From contig NZ_ATWJ01000008.1 of assembly GCF_000421185.1 (NCBI RefSeq), positions 124,001-188,000 of the forward strand: a stretch of 64,000 nucleotides of DNA. The letters run 5' to 3'. The translations under genes were made by a program, and so were the position numbers. Shown in pieces: positions 1 through 8,666 of the stretch. The stretch is from Ornithinimicrobium pekingense DSM 21552 (GTDB taxonomy: Bacteria > Actinomycetota > Actinomycetes > Actinomycetales > Dermatophilaceae). Below the pieces are notes generated by a model. It was not told the DNA's origin and made no database searches. It was given only the letters and a program-made list of their open reading frames with translations. Every line of letters starts with the position of its first letter. The stretch's first letter is position 1.

Positions 1-1
1 G

Positions 2-439
2 ACGGTCGACGCCGACCAGGCCGGCTTCGTGCTGCCCTCGGGCAACATCGCCTGCTCGGTGACCGCTGGGGGCGCGGTGTGCCAGATCGCCGACAAGAAC
101 TTCACGCCCCTGGCCGACCACCTGTCCGAGGCCAACCTCGCCGGGTGCACGGCCGAGGAGGCCGACGTCATGCGGCTGGCGGCCGGGCGCGGCGCGTGGA
201 CCTGCGTGGCCGAGCCGCTCACCGGTGCGGCGCGGGTCGGCACCGGCGGCTGGTGGGCCGAGCAGGTCGGAGGGGAGACCCTCGACCTCGACGGGGCGAC
301 CCTGGCGGTGCTGCCCTACGGCTCGACGCTGACCGTCGGTCCGACCTCGTGCACCTCCGCCGAGTCCGGTGTCTCCTGCACCAGCAGCGAGCTCGGCCGC
401 AGCTTCAGCCTGGCCCGCACGACGTACAACTACGGCTGA
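2..439 (+). CDS. Secreted Cys-rich hypothetical protein, 5' truncated
   Basis: The reading frame is open from the left edge, so the start and any signal peptide lie outside the window. The visible 145 residues contain an LPSGNIAC motif near the beginning and end with SCTSSELGRSFSLARTTYNYG-like sequence. This pairing of a P-S-G-N-I-x-C motif with a C-terminal Cys/Arg/Tyr segment resembles small exported actinobacterial proteins of the DUF6636 type. Six cysteines are visible, an even number that fits disulphide bonding outside the cytoplasm. No enzyme motif is seen and no function can be assigned. It converges with the minus-strand methyltransferase gene across about 54 bp. Confidence 0.7.
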   Translation, partial: TVDADQAGFVLPSGNIACSVTAGGAVCQIADKNFTPLADHLSEANLAGCTAEEADVMRLAAGRGAWTCVAEPLTGAARVGTGGWWAEQVGGETLDLDGATLAVLPYGSTLTVGPTSCTSAESGVSCTSSELGRSFSLARTTYNYG

Positions 440-493
440 CCACCGACGGCGCCGTCCCGTCCCCGGCCTCACCGACGACTCCGGAGCGCGCCC

Positions 494-2023
494 TCAGCGC
501 AGCAGCCCGTCTTTGACGAGCTCGCGCAGGACCGGCACGACCGCGGTCTCCACCGCGGCGGGCGGTGTGTCCGTCAGCACCGCGAGACCGGCGCACAGCT
601 GACGGGCGGTCAGGTCACCGTCGCACGCACCCACGACCCCCGCGGCGAGGGTGTCCAGCTGCAGCACCCTGCCCAGCCCACCGCCCTGCCGCACCTGGAT
701 CACCGCAGGGTCGGGGGCACCGGGCCGGCCGACCCGTTCCTCGGTGACGTCGTCGGCGACCTGCCAGGCGACGTCGAGCACGTCGTCGTCCCCGTGCTCG
801 GCCAGCCACGTCCGTGCCCTCAGCCCGGCGAGCACGGTCGGCCCCATCGGTGAGGAGACCGGCGTCCGGACGTCCACGAGGTCCCGCCACGGTGCACGAG
901 GCGTCGTCGGCCGGTGCAGCGTGACGACACCGAAGCCCACGCTCTCCACCCCCCGGCTCGCGAAGTCCGCCAGCCACGCCCCGTAGAGCCGCTCGAAGGC
1001 CACGGACCCGGAGCGGTGCCCGCCGTCGCGCACCCAGGTCTCGGCATACTCCGCGACGTCCTGCACCTCGCGCTGGACGACCCAGGCGTCCAGGCCGGTG
1101 CCCTCCAGCCAGGCCTCGACGTGCTCGTGCCAGTCCTCGCCCTCGCGCAGCTCCCAGTTGGCCAGGAGCTGGGCGATCCCTCCGGGGCGCAGGTGGGCGG
1201 CCAGGCTGTCGACGAGCCCGCCGACGAGGGCGTCCCCCGCCGCACCTCCGTCGCGGTACTCGTACAGCGGGACCCCCGCGAGCCGCGGCGTGATGACGAA
1301 AGGCGGGTTGGACACGACGAGGTCGAAGGTCTGCCCCGCCACCGGCTCGAGCAGGCTGCCCTGCCGCACGTCGAGCGTGAGGTCGTTGAGGGCCGCGGTG
1401 AGGCGGGCGTAGGCGAGTGCTCGGGTCGACAGGTCGGTGGCGACGACGTGCCCGGCGTGCGTCGACAGGTGGAGGGCCTGGACCCCGCCGCCGGTCCCCA
1501 GGTCGAGCGCCCGGTCGACCTGGGGGCGCGGTGTCCACGAGCTGAGGGTGGTCGACGCCCCGCCGACGCCGAGGACGTGGTCGGTCGGCAACGGCCCGTC
1601 GGTCGCCGCCTCGCCCAGGTCGGAGGCGAGCCACCAGGTATGCCGTTCGTCACCGTAGGGGCGCAGGTCGCAGGTCGCGCGCAGCGCTCCGTCGGGCAGG
1701 GCCCGGTCCGCCAGTCCACTGTGCAGCAGGCCGGCCGCGCCCGTGCGCGGGAGGGCGGTGTCGACGGCGGCCGCGTCGACCGGCCGGGCGAGGACGAACA
1801 GGCGGGCCAGGACCGCCGCGGGGTCCGCACTCCCTGCCGTGGCGAGGTCGGCGGGCAGGACCTGTCCACGGTGCAGCGCGGCCGAGGCGCGGTCACCGAG
1901 GAGCTCGGCCAGGTGGTCGACGGTGTAGCCGGCGTCGAGGAGGTCGGCACGCAGCAGGCCGGCGGCCTCGTCGTCGAGGACCGGCGGGGGCGTGGGGGCG
2001 GTGGCGCTCTGCACGCAGGTCAC
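494..2023 (-). CDS. Class I SAM-dependent methyltransferase with N-terminal accessory domain
   Basis: A 509-residue protein. The middle (about residues 150-330) is a Rossmann methyltransferase: LDLGTGGGVQALHLS binds SAM and VVSNPPFVITPR carries the NPPF signature of N6-adenine or glutamine-N5 methyltransferases of the HemK/RsmC/RlmG kind. The N-terminal 120 residues and C-terminal 130 residues match no domain I recognise beyond the accessory parts seen in long actinobacterial homologues (DUF7059/DUF7782-like). NPPF points to methylation of a planar amino group in RNA, DNA or protein glutamine, but the substrate is unknown. The GTG start gives the full N-terminal domain; a GTG four codons later is also possible. 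It lies downstream of hppA on the same strand, separated by a strong hairpin. Confidence 0.85.
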   Translation of the reverse strand: MTCVQSATAPTPPPVLDDEAAGLLRADLLDAGYTVDHLAELLGDRASAALHRGQVLPADLATAGSADPAAVLARLFVLARPVDAAAVDTALPRTGAAGLLHSGLADRALPDGALRATCDLRPYGDERHTWWLASDLGEAATDGPLPTDHVLGVGGASTTLSSWTPRPQVDRALDLGTGGGVQALHLSTHAGHVVATDLSTRALAYARLTAALNDLTLDVRQGSLLEPVAGQTFDLVVSNPPFVITPRLAGVPLYEYRDGGAAGDALVGGLVDSLAAHLRPGGIAQLLANWELREGEDWHEHVEAWLEGTGLDAWVVQREVQDVAEYAETWVRDGGHRSGSVAFERLYGAWLADFASRGVESVGFGVVTLHRPTTPRAPWRDLVDVRTPVSSPMGPTVLAGLRARTWLAEHGDDDVLDVAWQVADDVTEERVGRPGAPDPAVIQVRQGGGLGRVLQLDTLAAGVVGACDGDLTARQLCAGLAVLTDTPPAAVETAVVPVLRELVKDGLLR

Positions 2024-2073
2024 TGTCGCACGGTCAGGGTCGTCCCGGCGCCGGCCGTCGCACCCCGGACACG

Positions 2074-2111
2074 GACCGGGGCGGCACCCCGGTCAGAGTG
2101 CCGCCCCGGTC
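2074..2111 (-). terminator. Strong hairpin after hppA
   Basis: GACCGGGGCGGCA and TGCCGCCCCGGTC form a perfect 13-bp stem around a 12-nt loop, 16 bp past the hppA stop codon. No clear U-tract follows, as is common in high-GC actinobacteria. It probably separates hppA from the methyltransferase transcript. Confidence 0.7.
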
Positions 2112-2126
2112 AGGGGCTGTCTCGTG

Positions 2127-4454
2127 TCAGGACCCGGAGATGACCCCGGCGCGCTCGGGCGCCTCGCCGATGGCGATGTCGCGACGCTTCGAGACGACGA
2201 CCGCGCCGACGATGACGACGACGGCCACCAGCGCGATCGCCCAGCGCAGCCAGTCGTTGGCGCCGCTGCCGTAGGTCAGACCGATGATCGCCGGGGCGAT
2301 GAGCAGCGCGACCAGGTTCATCACCTTGATGAGCGGGTTGATGGCCGGGCCGGCGGTGTCCTTGAACGGGTCGCCCACGGTGTCACCGATGACGGTGGCG
2401 GCGTGCGCGTCCGTGCCCTTGCCGCCGTAGTGACCGTCCTCCACGATCTTCTTGGCGTTGTCCCACGCGCCGCCGGAGTTGGCCAGGAAGACGGCCATCA
2501 GCACGCCGGTGACGATCGCGCCGGCGAGGTAGCCGGCCAGCGCACCGACGCCCAGGCCGAAGCCGACCGCGATCGGGGCGAAGACGGCCAGCAGGCCCGG
2601 GGTGGCGAGCTCTCGCAGCGAGTCGCGGGTGCAGATGTCGACCACGCGGGCATACTCCGGCTTCTCGCTGTAGTCCATGATCCCGGGCTTCTCGCGGAAC
2701 TGGCGACGCACCTCGAAGACGATCGCGCCGGCGGCGCGGGTCACCGCGTTGATCGCCAGGCCGGAGAAGAGGAACACCACGGCGCCACCGATGAGCATGC
2801 CGACCATGGCGCGCGGGTCGAAGACGAGGAACTGGTCCCAGATCGCCTCGGCCTCCGCGGTCTCGGCGTCGCTGACCGCCTTGATGATGGCGTCGAGGTA
2901 GGAGCCGAACAACGCGGTCGCGGCGAGCACCGCGGTGGTGATCGCGATGCCCTTGGTGATCGCCTTGGTGGTGTTGCCGACGGCGTCGAGCTCGGTGAGG
3001 ATCTGCGCGCCCTCACCGTCGACGTCCCCGGACATCTCGGCGATGCCCTGGGCGTTGTCGGACACCGGGCCGAAGGTGTCCATCGCCACGATCACACCGA
3101 CGGTGGTGAGCAGCCCGCAGCCGGCGAGCGCGACGAAGAAGAGGGACATGATCAGCGAGCCACCGCCGAGGGTGAACAGCGCGAAGATGGCGATGGCGAT
3201 CGTGACCGCCGTGTAGACGGCCGACTCCAGCCCGACCCCGATGCCCGACAGCACGACAGTCGCCGGCCCGGTGAGCGAGGTGCGCGCCACGTCGTTGGTG
3301 GGCTTGGACTCCGTGCCGGTGAAGTACCCCGTGAGCCAGAGGATGAACGCGGCCAGCACGATGCCGATCACCACGGCCACGGCCGCTCCCAGGGCCGGGT
3401 TGACGTCGGCAGCGGCGGCACCGCCGCCGAAGAGGTCCCGGGAGGAGACGCCGTCGAGGTCGGCGCTGCTGCTGGGCAGGAACACGAAGGCCGCGGCGAC
3501 CGAGGCCAGGGCTGCGCCGGCCGCGGAGAGGTAGAAGCTGCGGTTGATGGAGCGCAGGGCGTTGACGCCGGGCTGGGCCTTCGTCAGGTAGACGCCGATG
3601 ATCGCGGTGATCACGCCGATAGCGGGGATGATCAGCGGGAAGGTCAAACCCCCGTCGTTGCCGAGCGCGGCGGTGCCCAGGATCAGCGCTGCCACGAGGG
3701 TCACGGCGTAGGACTCGAAGAGGTCGGCGGCCATGCCGGCGCAGTCACCCACGTTGTCACCGACGTTGTCGGCGATGGTGGCGGCGTTGCGCGGGTCGTC
3801 CTCGGGGATGCCCGCCTCGACCTTGCCGACCAGGTCGGCGCCGACGTCCGCGGCCTTGGTGAAGATGCCTCCGCCGACCCGCATGAACATCGCCAGCAGG
3901 GCGGCGCCGAAGCCGAAGCCCTCGAGGACCACGGGCGCGTCGCCGCGGTAGACCAGGACGACCACCGCGGCGCCCAGCAGGCCCAGGCCGACCGTCGCCA
4001 TGCCCACCGTGCCGCCGGTGCGGAAGGCGATGCGCATGCCCTCGTCCCGGTTGCCGTTACGGGCCGCCTCGGCCACGCGCATGTTCGCGGCGGTGGCCAG
4101 GTTCATGCCCAGGTAGCCGATGGTCGCCGAGAACCCGGCGCCGAAGAGGAAGGCGACCGAGCGGCCGATGCGCACGGCCAGGTCGTCGGCCGGGAGCACG
4201 AGGAGGAGGAAGAACGCGACGACCGCGAAGATCCCCAGGGTCCGGAACTGACGGCCCAGGTAGGCGGAGGCACCCTCCTGCACGGCGCCGCCGATCTCGC
4301 GCATCGACTCGGTCCCCGGCGAGGTCGCCAGGACCTCGCGACGGAACATGAAGCCGAAGACGAGGGCGACCACCGCGATGCAGAGCACCACGATCACGAT
4401 CGAGGTGTCGGTGCCGGACAGCGTCACCTCGCTCACGGAACGGACTGGTGTCAT
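2127..4454 (-). CDS. hppA: K+-independent proton-translocating membrane pyrophosphatase
   Basis: A 775-residue polytopic membrane protein with about 16 hydrophobic segments. It hydrolyses pyrophosphate and pumps protons across the cytoplasmic membrane. The catalytic loop DVGADLVGKVE and the acidic DDPRNAATIADNVGDNVGDCAGMAADLFE stretch give the Mg-PPi site; a second conserved loop reads DNAKKIVEDG...GDTVGDPFKDT. The GNTTKA segment has Lys near residue 497 where K+-dependent enzymes have Ala, which by family knowledge marks the K+-independent class. The ATG was chosen because AGGAGG stands six bases upstream; a longer in-frame extension of 25 residues lacks a ribosome binding site. The gene is divergent from the helicase. 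Confidence 0.97.
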   Translation of the reverse strand: MTPVRSVSEVTLSGTDTSIVIVVLCIAVVALVFGFMFRREVLATSPGTESMREIGGAVQEGASAYLGRQFRTLGIFAVVAFFLLLVLPADDLAVRIGRSVAFLFGAGFSATIGYLGMNLATAANMRVAEAARNGNRDEGMRIAFRTGGTVGMATVGLGLLGAAVVVLVYRGDAPVVLEGFGFGAALLAMFMRVGGGIFTKAADVGADLVGKVEAGIPEDDPRNAATIADNVGDNVGDCAGMAADLFESYAVTLVAALILGTAALGNDGGLTFPLIIPAIGVITAIIGVYLTKAQPGVNALRSINRSFYLSAAGAALASVAAAFVFLPSSSADLDGVSSRDLFGGGAAAADVNPALGAAVAVVIGIVLAAFILWLTGYFTGTESKPTNDVARTSLTGPATVVLSGIGVGLESAVYTAVTIAIAIFALFTLGGGSLIMSLFFVALAGCGLLTTVGVIVAMDTFGPVSDNAQGIAEMSGDVDGEGAQILTELDAVGNTTKAITKGIAITTAVLAATALFGSYLDAIIKAVSDAETAEAEAIWDQFLVFDPRAMVGMLIGGAVVFLFSGLAINAVTRAAGAIVFEVRRQFREKPGIMDYSEKPEYARVVDICTRDSLRELATPGLLAVFAPIAVGFGLGVGALAGYLAGAIVTGVLMAVFLANSGGAWDNAKKIVEDGHYGGKGTDAHAATVIGDTVGDPFKDTAGPAINPLIKVMNLVALLIAPAIIGLTYGSGANDWLRWAIALVAVVVIVGAVVVSKRRDIAIGEAPERAGVISGS

Positions 4455-4667
4455 GTACAGCCTCCTGAGCTGGCCCGCGGCTCTGCGGGCGACGGCGCGG
4501 GGGTTGGTGGCCCGCTCGGTTGTGGCCACACTGTAGTGACAGGGTCACGGGGGTCGGCCGCCGTCATGGTATGACGCGCCGCGTCGAGCCCGTGGGCGGG
4601 CCCGGCCTGGGTGTGTCGTCCCCGGCCCGGCGGCCCTGTCAGCGGCGCGGCGTACCGTGGTCGCGTC
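4455..4667. promoter_or_regulatory. Divergent intergenic region, hppA / helicase
   Basis: 213 bp between two divergent starts must carry both promoters. On the minus strand TACAGT (around 4530-4535) could be the hppA -10 element; its -35 is weak. The palindrome TGTGGCCACA overlaps this spot and could be an operator. On the plus strand no convincing -10 or ribosome binding site precedes the helicase ATG. Assignments are tentative. Confidence 0.35.
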
Positions 4668-6986
4668 ATGGCCGAGCATCCTCTCTTCGACCCGCTCACG
4701 GCGCTCGCCCACCTCTCCCGGGGGCCGCGGGCCGAGCGGCTGGTCCACGTGCGCACCGTGCCCGCCCGCGAGGGCCGCACGGTGCCCTGGCCCGCGTGGG
4801 TGGCGCCGGAGGTGACCGCGGCCCTGCACGGCGAGGGGATCGGCACGCTGTGGGAGCACCAGGCCCGGGTGGCCGAGCTGGCCCGCGGCGGACGGCACGT
4901 CGTCGTCGCGACAGGCACTGCCTCCGGGAAGTCGCTGGGCTTCCTCCTGCCGGTCCTGACCGCCCTCTGCGAGGGGACCGCGGCCGCCAGCGGGCGAGGG
5001 GCCACCGCCCTCTACCTGGCCCCCACCAAGGCGCTCGGTGCCGACCAGGGAGCGCGGCTGCACACCCTCGCGATCCCCGGGGTGCGGGTGGCCGCGCTGG
5101 ACGGCGACACCCCGGCCGAGGAGCGCAGGTGGATCCGCGACCACGCGCACTACGTGCTGACCAACCCCGACCTGCTCCACCACACGCTGCTGCCGGGGCA
5201 CGAGCGCTGGCGCGGCTTCCTGCGCTCCCTGCGCTACGTCGTCGTCGACGAGTGCCACGTCTACCGCGGCGTCTTCGGCGCGCACGTCTCCGCCGTCCTG
5301 CGCCGCCTGCTGCGGGTCGCCGCCAGGTACGGCGCCCATCCCACCGTCGTCCTGGCGTCCGCAACCGTGGCCGAGCCCGAGGTCCTGGCGAGCACCCTCG
5401 TCGGGCAGGACGTCGTCGCGGTGACCCAGGACGCCTCGCCGCGCCGGGAGACCGTCGTGGCGCTGTGGCAACCGCCGGAGCTGGAGGACGGCTCGCGCCG
5501 TGGCACCGTCGCCGAGACCGCGACGGTGCTGGCCGACCTGGTCGAGACGGGGGTGCAGACCGTCGCCTTCGCCCGGTCCCGGCAGGGCGTGGAGGTGGTG
5601 GCCGGGCGGGCCCGTGAGGAGCTGGACGCCCGAGGTGCCGGCGCGCCGGGCCAGGTCGCGGCCTACCGCGGCGGCTACCTGCCCGAGGAACGTCGGGCAC
5701 TGGAGTCGGCCCTGCGGGGCAGGGACGTCCTGGGGCTGGCCGCGACGACCGCGCTGGAGCTGGGGATCGACATCGCGGGGCTCGACGCGGTCGTGATGGC
5801 GGGCTGGCCCGGGACCCGGGCCTCGTTCTGGCAGCAGGCCGGCAGGGCCGGCCGGCGCGGCGCTCCGTCGCTTGCGGTCCTCGTCGCCGCCGACGACCCG
5901 CTCGACAGCTACCTGCTGGCACATCCGGAGCTGATCTTCGACGCGCCGGTGGAGTCGTGCGTCCTGGACCCGGAGAACCCCTACGTGCTCGCGCCCCACC
6001 TGGCGGCTGCCGCCGCGGAGCTCCCTCTGACCCGCGACGACGAGAGGTGGTTCGGTGCAGGCGTCGCGGTCCTCGCCGAGCAGCTCGTCGCCGGCGGCGT
6101 CCTGCGCCGTCGGCCCACGGGCTGGTACTGGGCCCGCCCGGACCGGCCCTCCGACCACGTCCAGCTGCGCGACGCCGGCCAGGCCGTGCAGATCGTCGAC
6201 GCCCGCAGCGGCCGGGTCCTGGGCACCGTCGACGAGGAGCGGGCGCTGACCACGGTCCACGCCGGCGCCGTCTACGTGCACCAGGGTCAGGCGCACGTCG
6301 TCACCGACCTCGACCTGGAGAGCTCGGTCGCCATGGTGGTGCCGGGCGACCCCGGCTGGTCGACGCGCGCCCGCAGCGAGAGCACGTTCACGATCCGGGC
6401 CGTCGAGGATGAGCAGGCGTGGGGCGCCGCGCGGCTGTGCACCGGTCGGGTCGAGGTCACCTCGCGGGTCACCTCCTTCCAGCGGGTCCTGCCCGACGGC
6501 ACCGTGGTCGGCACGCATCCCCTCGACCTGCCGGAACGCACCCTGGTGACCCAGGCTGTCTGGTGGACCCTCCCCGAGGAGGAGCTGGCCCTCGCCGGGC
6601 TGAGCGAGGACGACGTCCCCGGCGCCCTGCACGCGGCCGAGCACGCGGCCATCGGCATGCTGCCGCTGCTGGCGACCTGCGACCGCTGGGACGTCGGCGG
6701 CGTCTCGACCGCGCTGCACCCTGACACCGGGCTGCCGACCGTGATGGTCTTCGACGGGCACCCGGGTGGAGCCGGCTTCGCCCGGCGGGGGTTCCGGGAG
6801 GCGGCGACGTGGCTGGCGGCCACCCGTGACCTCGTCGAGGCCTGCGCCTGCGCCGCCGGTTGCCCGAGCTGCGTGCAGTCGCCCAAGTGCGGCAGCGGCA
6901 ACGAGCCGCTGCACCGAGCGGGTGCCGTCGCGACGCTGTCGCACGTGCTGTCCGAACGCTCGGTCTCGGTCCCTGCTGCCGGCTGA
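4668..6986 (+). CDS. DEAH-family helicase of the helicase/secretion neighbourhood, DUF1998 C-terminus
   Basis: A 772-residue superfamily 2 helicase. Motif I is TGTASGKS (residues about 82-89), motif II is DECH (about 194), motif III is SAT in LASATVAEPE, and the second RecA domain carries ATTALELGIDIAGLD and QQAGRAGRRG (motif VI). The C-terminal third contains a cysteine cluster CACAAGCPSCVQSPKCG that probably binds zinc, typical of Hrq1-like or DUF1998 helicases. Proteins of this class are encoded next to Tad genes in many actinobacteria, as here. Likely a 3'-5' DNA helicase in repair; that is inferred from the family. The start was chosen at the ATG giving MAEHPLFDP, the usual N-terminus; an upstream in-frame ATG lacks support. 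Confidence 0.92.
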   Translation: MAEHPLFDPLTALAHLSRGPRAERLVHVRTVPAREGRTVPWPAWVAPEVTAALHGEGIGTLWEHQARVAELARGGRHVVVATGTASGKSLGFLLPVLTALCEGTAAASGRGATALYLAPTKALGADQGARLHTLAIPGVRVAALDGDTPAEERRWIRDHAHYVLTNPDLLHHTLLPGHERWRGFLRSLRYVVVDECHVYRGVFGAHVSAVLRRLLRVAARYGAHPTVVLASATVAEPEVLASTLVGQDVVAVTQDASPRRETVVALWQPPELEDGSRRGTVAETATVLADLVETGVQTVAFARSRQGVEVVAGRAREELDARGAGAPGQVAAYRGGYLPEERRALESALRGRDVLGLAATTALELGIDIAGLDAVVMAGWPGTRASFWQQAGRAGRRGAPSLAVLVAADDPLDSYLLAHPELIFDAPVESCVLDPENPYVLAPHLAAAAAELPLTRDDERWFGAGVAVLAEQLVAGGVLRRRPTGWYWARPDRPSDHVQLRDAGQAVQIVDARSGRVLGTVDEERALTTVHAGAVYVHQGQAHVVTDLDLESSVAMVVPGDPGWSTRARSESTFTIRAVEDEQAWGAARLCTGRVEVTSRVTSFQRVLPDGTVVGTHPLDLPERTLVTQAVWWTLPEEELALAGLSEDDVPGALHAAEHAAIGMLPLLATCDRWDVGGVSTALHPDTGLPTVMVFDGHPGGAGFARRGFREAATWLAATRDLVEACACAAGCPSCVQSPKCGSGNEPLHRAGAVATLSHVLSERSVSVPAAG

Positions 6987-7167
6987 GCGCTGCCCCGGCG
7001 GACCTCGGGGCGGCGCAGCGGTCAGGGCATGGCCGTGCGCCCGGGCCGGGCCGGGCCGGTGCAGCGTCCGCTGCGGGGAGCGCCGACGTGGCGGGTCGGC
7101 TAGCCTCGACGCGCACCGGTGCACCCGCGCCGCCGAGCTGCGACGAGATCGTCCCGAAAGGCCCGAC

Positions 7168-7605
7168 ATGTTGATCATCGGCTTCCTGCTCATCCTGCTC
7201 GCCGCCGCCGTCATCACCTACGTGCTCCTCGCGACGGCCGGCATGACCCCCGTCGAGGTCAGCTACGGCGTGCTCAACGTCGAGGTCGCACCCCTGTGGC
7301 TCTTCCTGGCGGGCGTGCTGACGCTCGCCGTCGCCGCGATCGGTCTGTGGATGGTGGCCGCCGGAGCCCGCGGCAAGGCCCGCAAGGCGCGTGAGGTGCG
7401 CGAGCTCCGGAAGCAGGCCAAGGACGCCGACCGGCGTGCGACCCGCGCCACGGACGCCGGCCAGCTCGACCAGCGGCCGACGTCGACGGGCCGACCCGGC
7501 GCTGGGGCCCCGGGCACGACCACGCCACGGCAGGGGTCGTCGACGACGCGGCCCGGCACCGGACCGACCCCGCCGGAGCGTCACCGCCTCGAGCCCGACC
7601 GGTAA
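7168..7605 (+). CDS. Small two-helix membrane protein, LapA-like
   Basis: A 145-residue protein. Two hydrophobic segments (about residues 2-22 and 44-67) are followed by a basic, probably helical stretch (KARKAREVRELRKQAKDADRR) and a disordered Thr/Pro/Gly-rich tail. Organisation resembles LapA/DUF1049 membrane proteins, but identity is weak. ATG follows GAAAG at a suitable distance. It lies between the helicase and the end of the Tad operon, convergent with the latter. The opposite strand is open throughout this gene, which matters for the gene next to it. Confidence 0.7.
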   Translation: MLIIGFLLILLAAAVITYVLLATAGMTPVEVSYGVLNVEVAPLWLFLAGVLTLAVAAIGLWMVAAGARGKARKAREVRELRKQAKDADRRATRATDAGQLDQRPTSTGRPGAGAPGTTTPRQGSSTTRPGTGPTPPERHRLEPDR

Positions 7606-8043
7606 CCGACGCCCGCGGGAAGACACCGCGCCTGCGGCGGCGCGGGCGTGCACCACCCAGGGGGTGCCGTCGACCCGCGCGCTCACGGTCAGCTCCGCGC
7701 GCGGGAGACCGCTGACCGCGCTGACGACGCACGAGACGAGGACTGCGCCGTGACGGTCCGTCACGTCGTCGGCGACGACGCACGCCTCCTCCTGGGGCGC
7801 GCCCTCCAGGGCGCGCCCGGCCGCGGCGAGGGCGCCCAGGTCGGCTGCGGTCCGTGCGCGGTGGCCTGTCGTGGCGACGGCAGCCACGAGCAGCCCGGCC
7901 ACCAGCAGGGTCGCGAGCACGCCGACGAGGCCGACCGCCAGCACGGTCCCCGAACCCCGTTCCCCGACGGCCGGCGCCGTCGGCCCGGCGCCCGGGCCGG
8001 GCACGGTCCGGGTGCTGCGCCCGGGGCCGGGCACCGCCCTCAC
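7606..8043 (-). CDS. Second TadE-like protein of the Tad operon, 3' end unresolved
   Basis: GTG overlaps the TGA of the preceding TadE gene. The protein opens with a short leader, then GSGTVLAVGLVGVLATLLVAGLLVAAVATTGHRARTAADLGALAAAGRAL, the N-terminal helix and A-x-D-L-A-A-L signature of Flp/TadE-like and Rv3654c-like proteins. Family members end after a segment like TPWVVHARA, reached here near residue 135 (about position 7635). No in-frame stop follows: the frame stays open to 6469, antisense through the neighbouring membrane gene and into the helicase. A shift into the +1 frame would give a TGA at 7583-7581, a normal end. The 3' coordinate given is a domain-based estimate. Either a sequence error, a frameshift mutation or a true read-through is possible. 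Confidence 0.6.
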
Positions 8044-8405
8044 GGGCGCACCCCCGGCTCCCACAGCGCCTCCGCTGTCGCCTCGGCGCTCGGCAGGCGC
8101 GGCAGCAGGCGGACACGAGCCGGGGCGACGACGCGGACCACCACCCCCTCGGCGCCGGCGTCGACGATGATGCTCGCCCCCCGGGGCGCCCGGGTGGCCG
8201 CGACCTCGCGGACCACCGCGACGGGCTCGCCGCGGGACGCGGCGCGTGCTCCGGCACGCGCCGCGTCCTCGGCCCGGACGTGGTCCACGCCCAGGGCCAT
8301 CGCCGTGAGGCAGAGCGCGAGCACCAGGACGACTGCCGGGAGAGCGACGGCCAGCTCGGCCGTCGCCAGCCCCCGGTCGCCGCAAGGGCGCCCGCGCCGG
8401 GTCAC
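8040..8405 (-). CDS. TadE-family minor pilin
   Basis: 121 residues. DRGLATAELAVALPAVVLVLALCLTAMALGVDHVRAEDAARAGARAAS is a classic TadE helix: a cleavable-type N-terminus with Glu at position +5 of the hydrophobic stretch and an A-R-A-A-R-A motif after it. The rest is a small extracytoplasmic domain. Products of this class sit in the membrane and help assemble Flp pili. GTG overlaps the stop of the DUF4244 pilin gene by four bases, indicating translational coupling. Confidence 0.85.
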   Translation of the reverse strand: MTRRGRPCGDRGLATAELAVALPAVVLVLALCLTAMALGVDHVRAEDAARAGARAASRGEPVAVVREVAATRAPRGASIIVDAGAEGVVVRVVAPARVRLLPRLPSAEATAEALWEPGVRP

Positions 8406-8599
8406 AGCGACACCGACAGGGCGGTGGTGATCACCGTGGTGACGAGGCCCTCGACCGCGCCGGACTTGATGACCATCAGCAGCAGCGCCGCGAACGCGCA
8501 GGCCGCGATGGTCCCGACGGCGTACTCGGCGGTGCTCATCCCGGCGTCGGGACGCCGGCCCAGCTGGGCCAGGTGACGGGCGATGGTGCTTTTCTTCAT
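8402..8599 (-). CDS. DUF4244 Flp-type pilin
   Basis: 65 residues: a basic N-terminal leader with RRPDAG, then MSTAEYAVGTIAACAFAALLLMVIK, a hydrophobic helix with Glu at +5 after the likely prepilin cleavage site G|M. This is the Rv3656c-type pilin of actinobacterial Tad loci. ATG is preceded by AAGGAGG at good spacing, the only strong ribosome binding site inside the operon, which fits a major structural subunit. The 67-bp gap to tadC also allows independent expression. Confidence 0.88.
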   Translation of the reverse strand: MKKSTIARHLAQLGRRPDAGMSTAEYAVGTIAACAFAALLLMVIKSGAVEGLVTTVITTALSVSL

Positions 8600-8666
8600 G
8601 GGTTCCCCTCCTTGTGGGTGGGTGCGCCCCCGGGTGGGACGCACGTCGTGAGGTGGTGAGCGCTGC

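Noticed and set aside
1992-4574. Very long open frame on the plus strand opposite hppA
   Set aside because: It is the antisense shadow of hppA: composition is Asp/Gly/Arg/His-rich, no domain is recognisable, and the minus-strand product is a clear pyrophosphatase.
4545-7217. 890-codon frame on the minus strand opposite the helicase
   Set aside because: Antisense shadow caused by high G+C; the plus-strand frame carries all helicase motifs.
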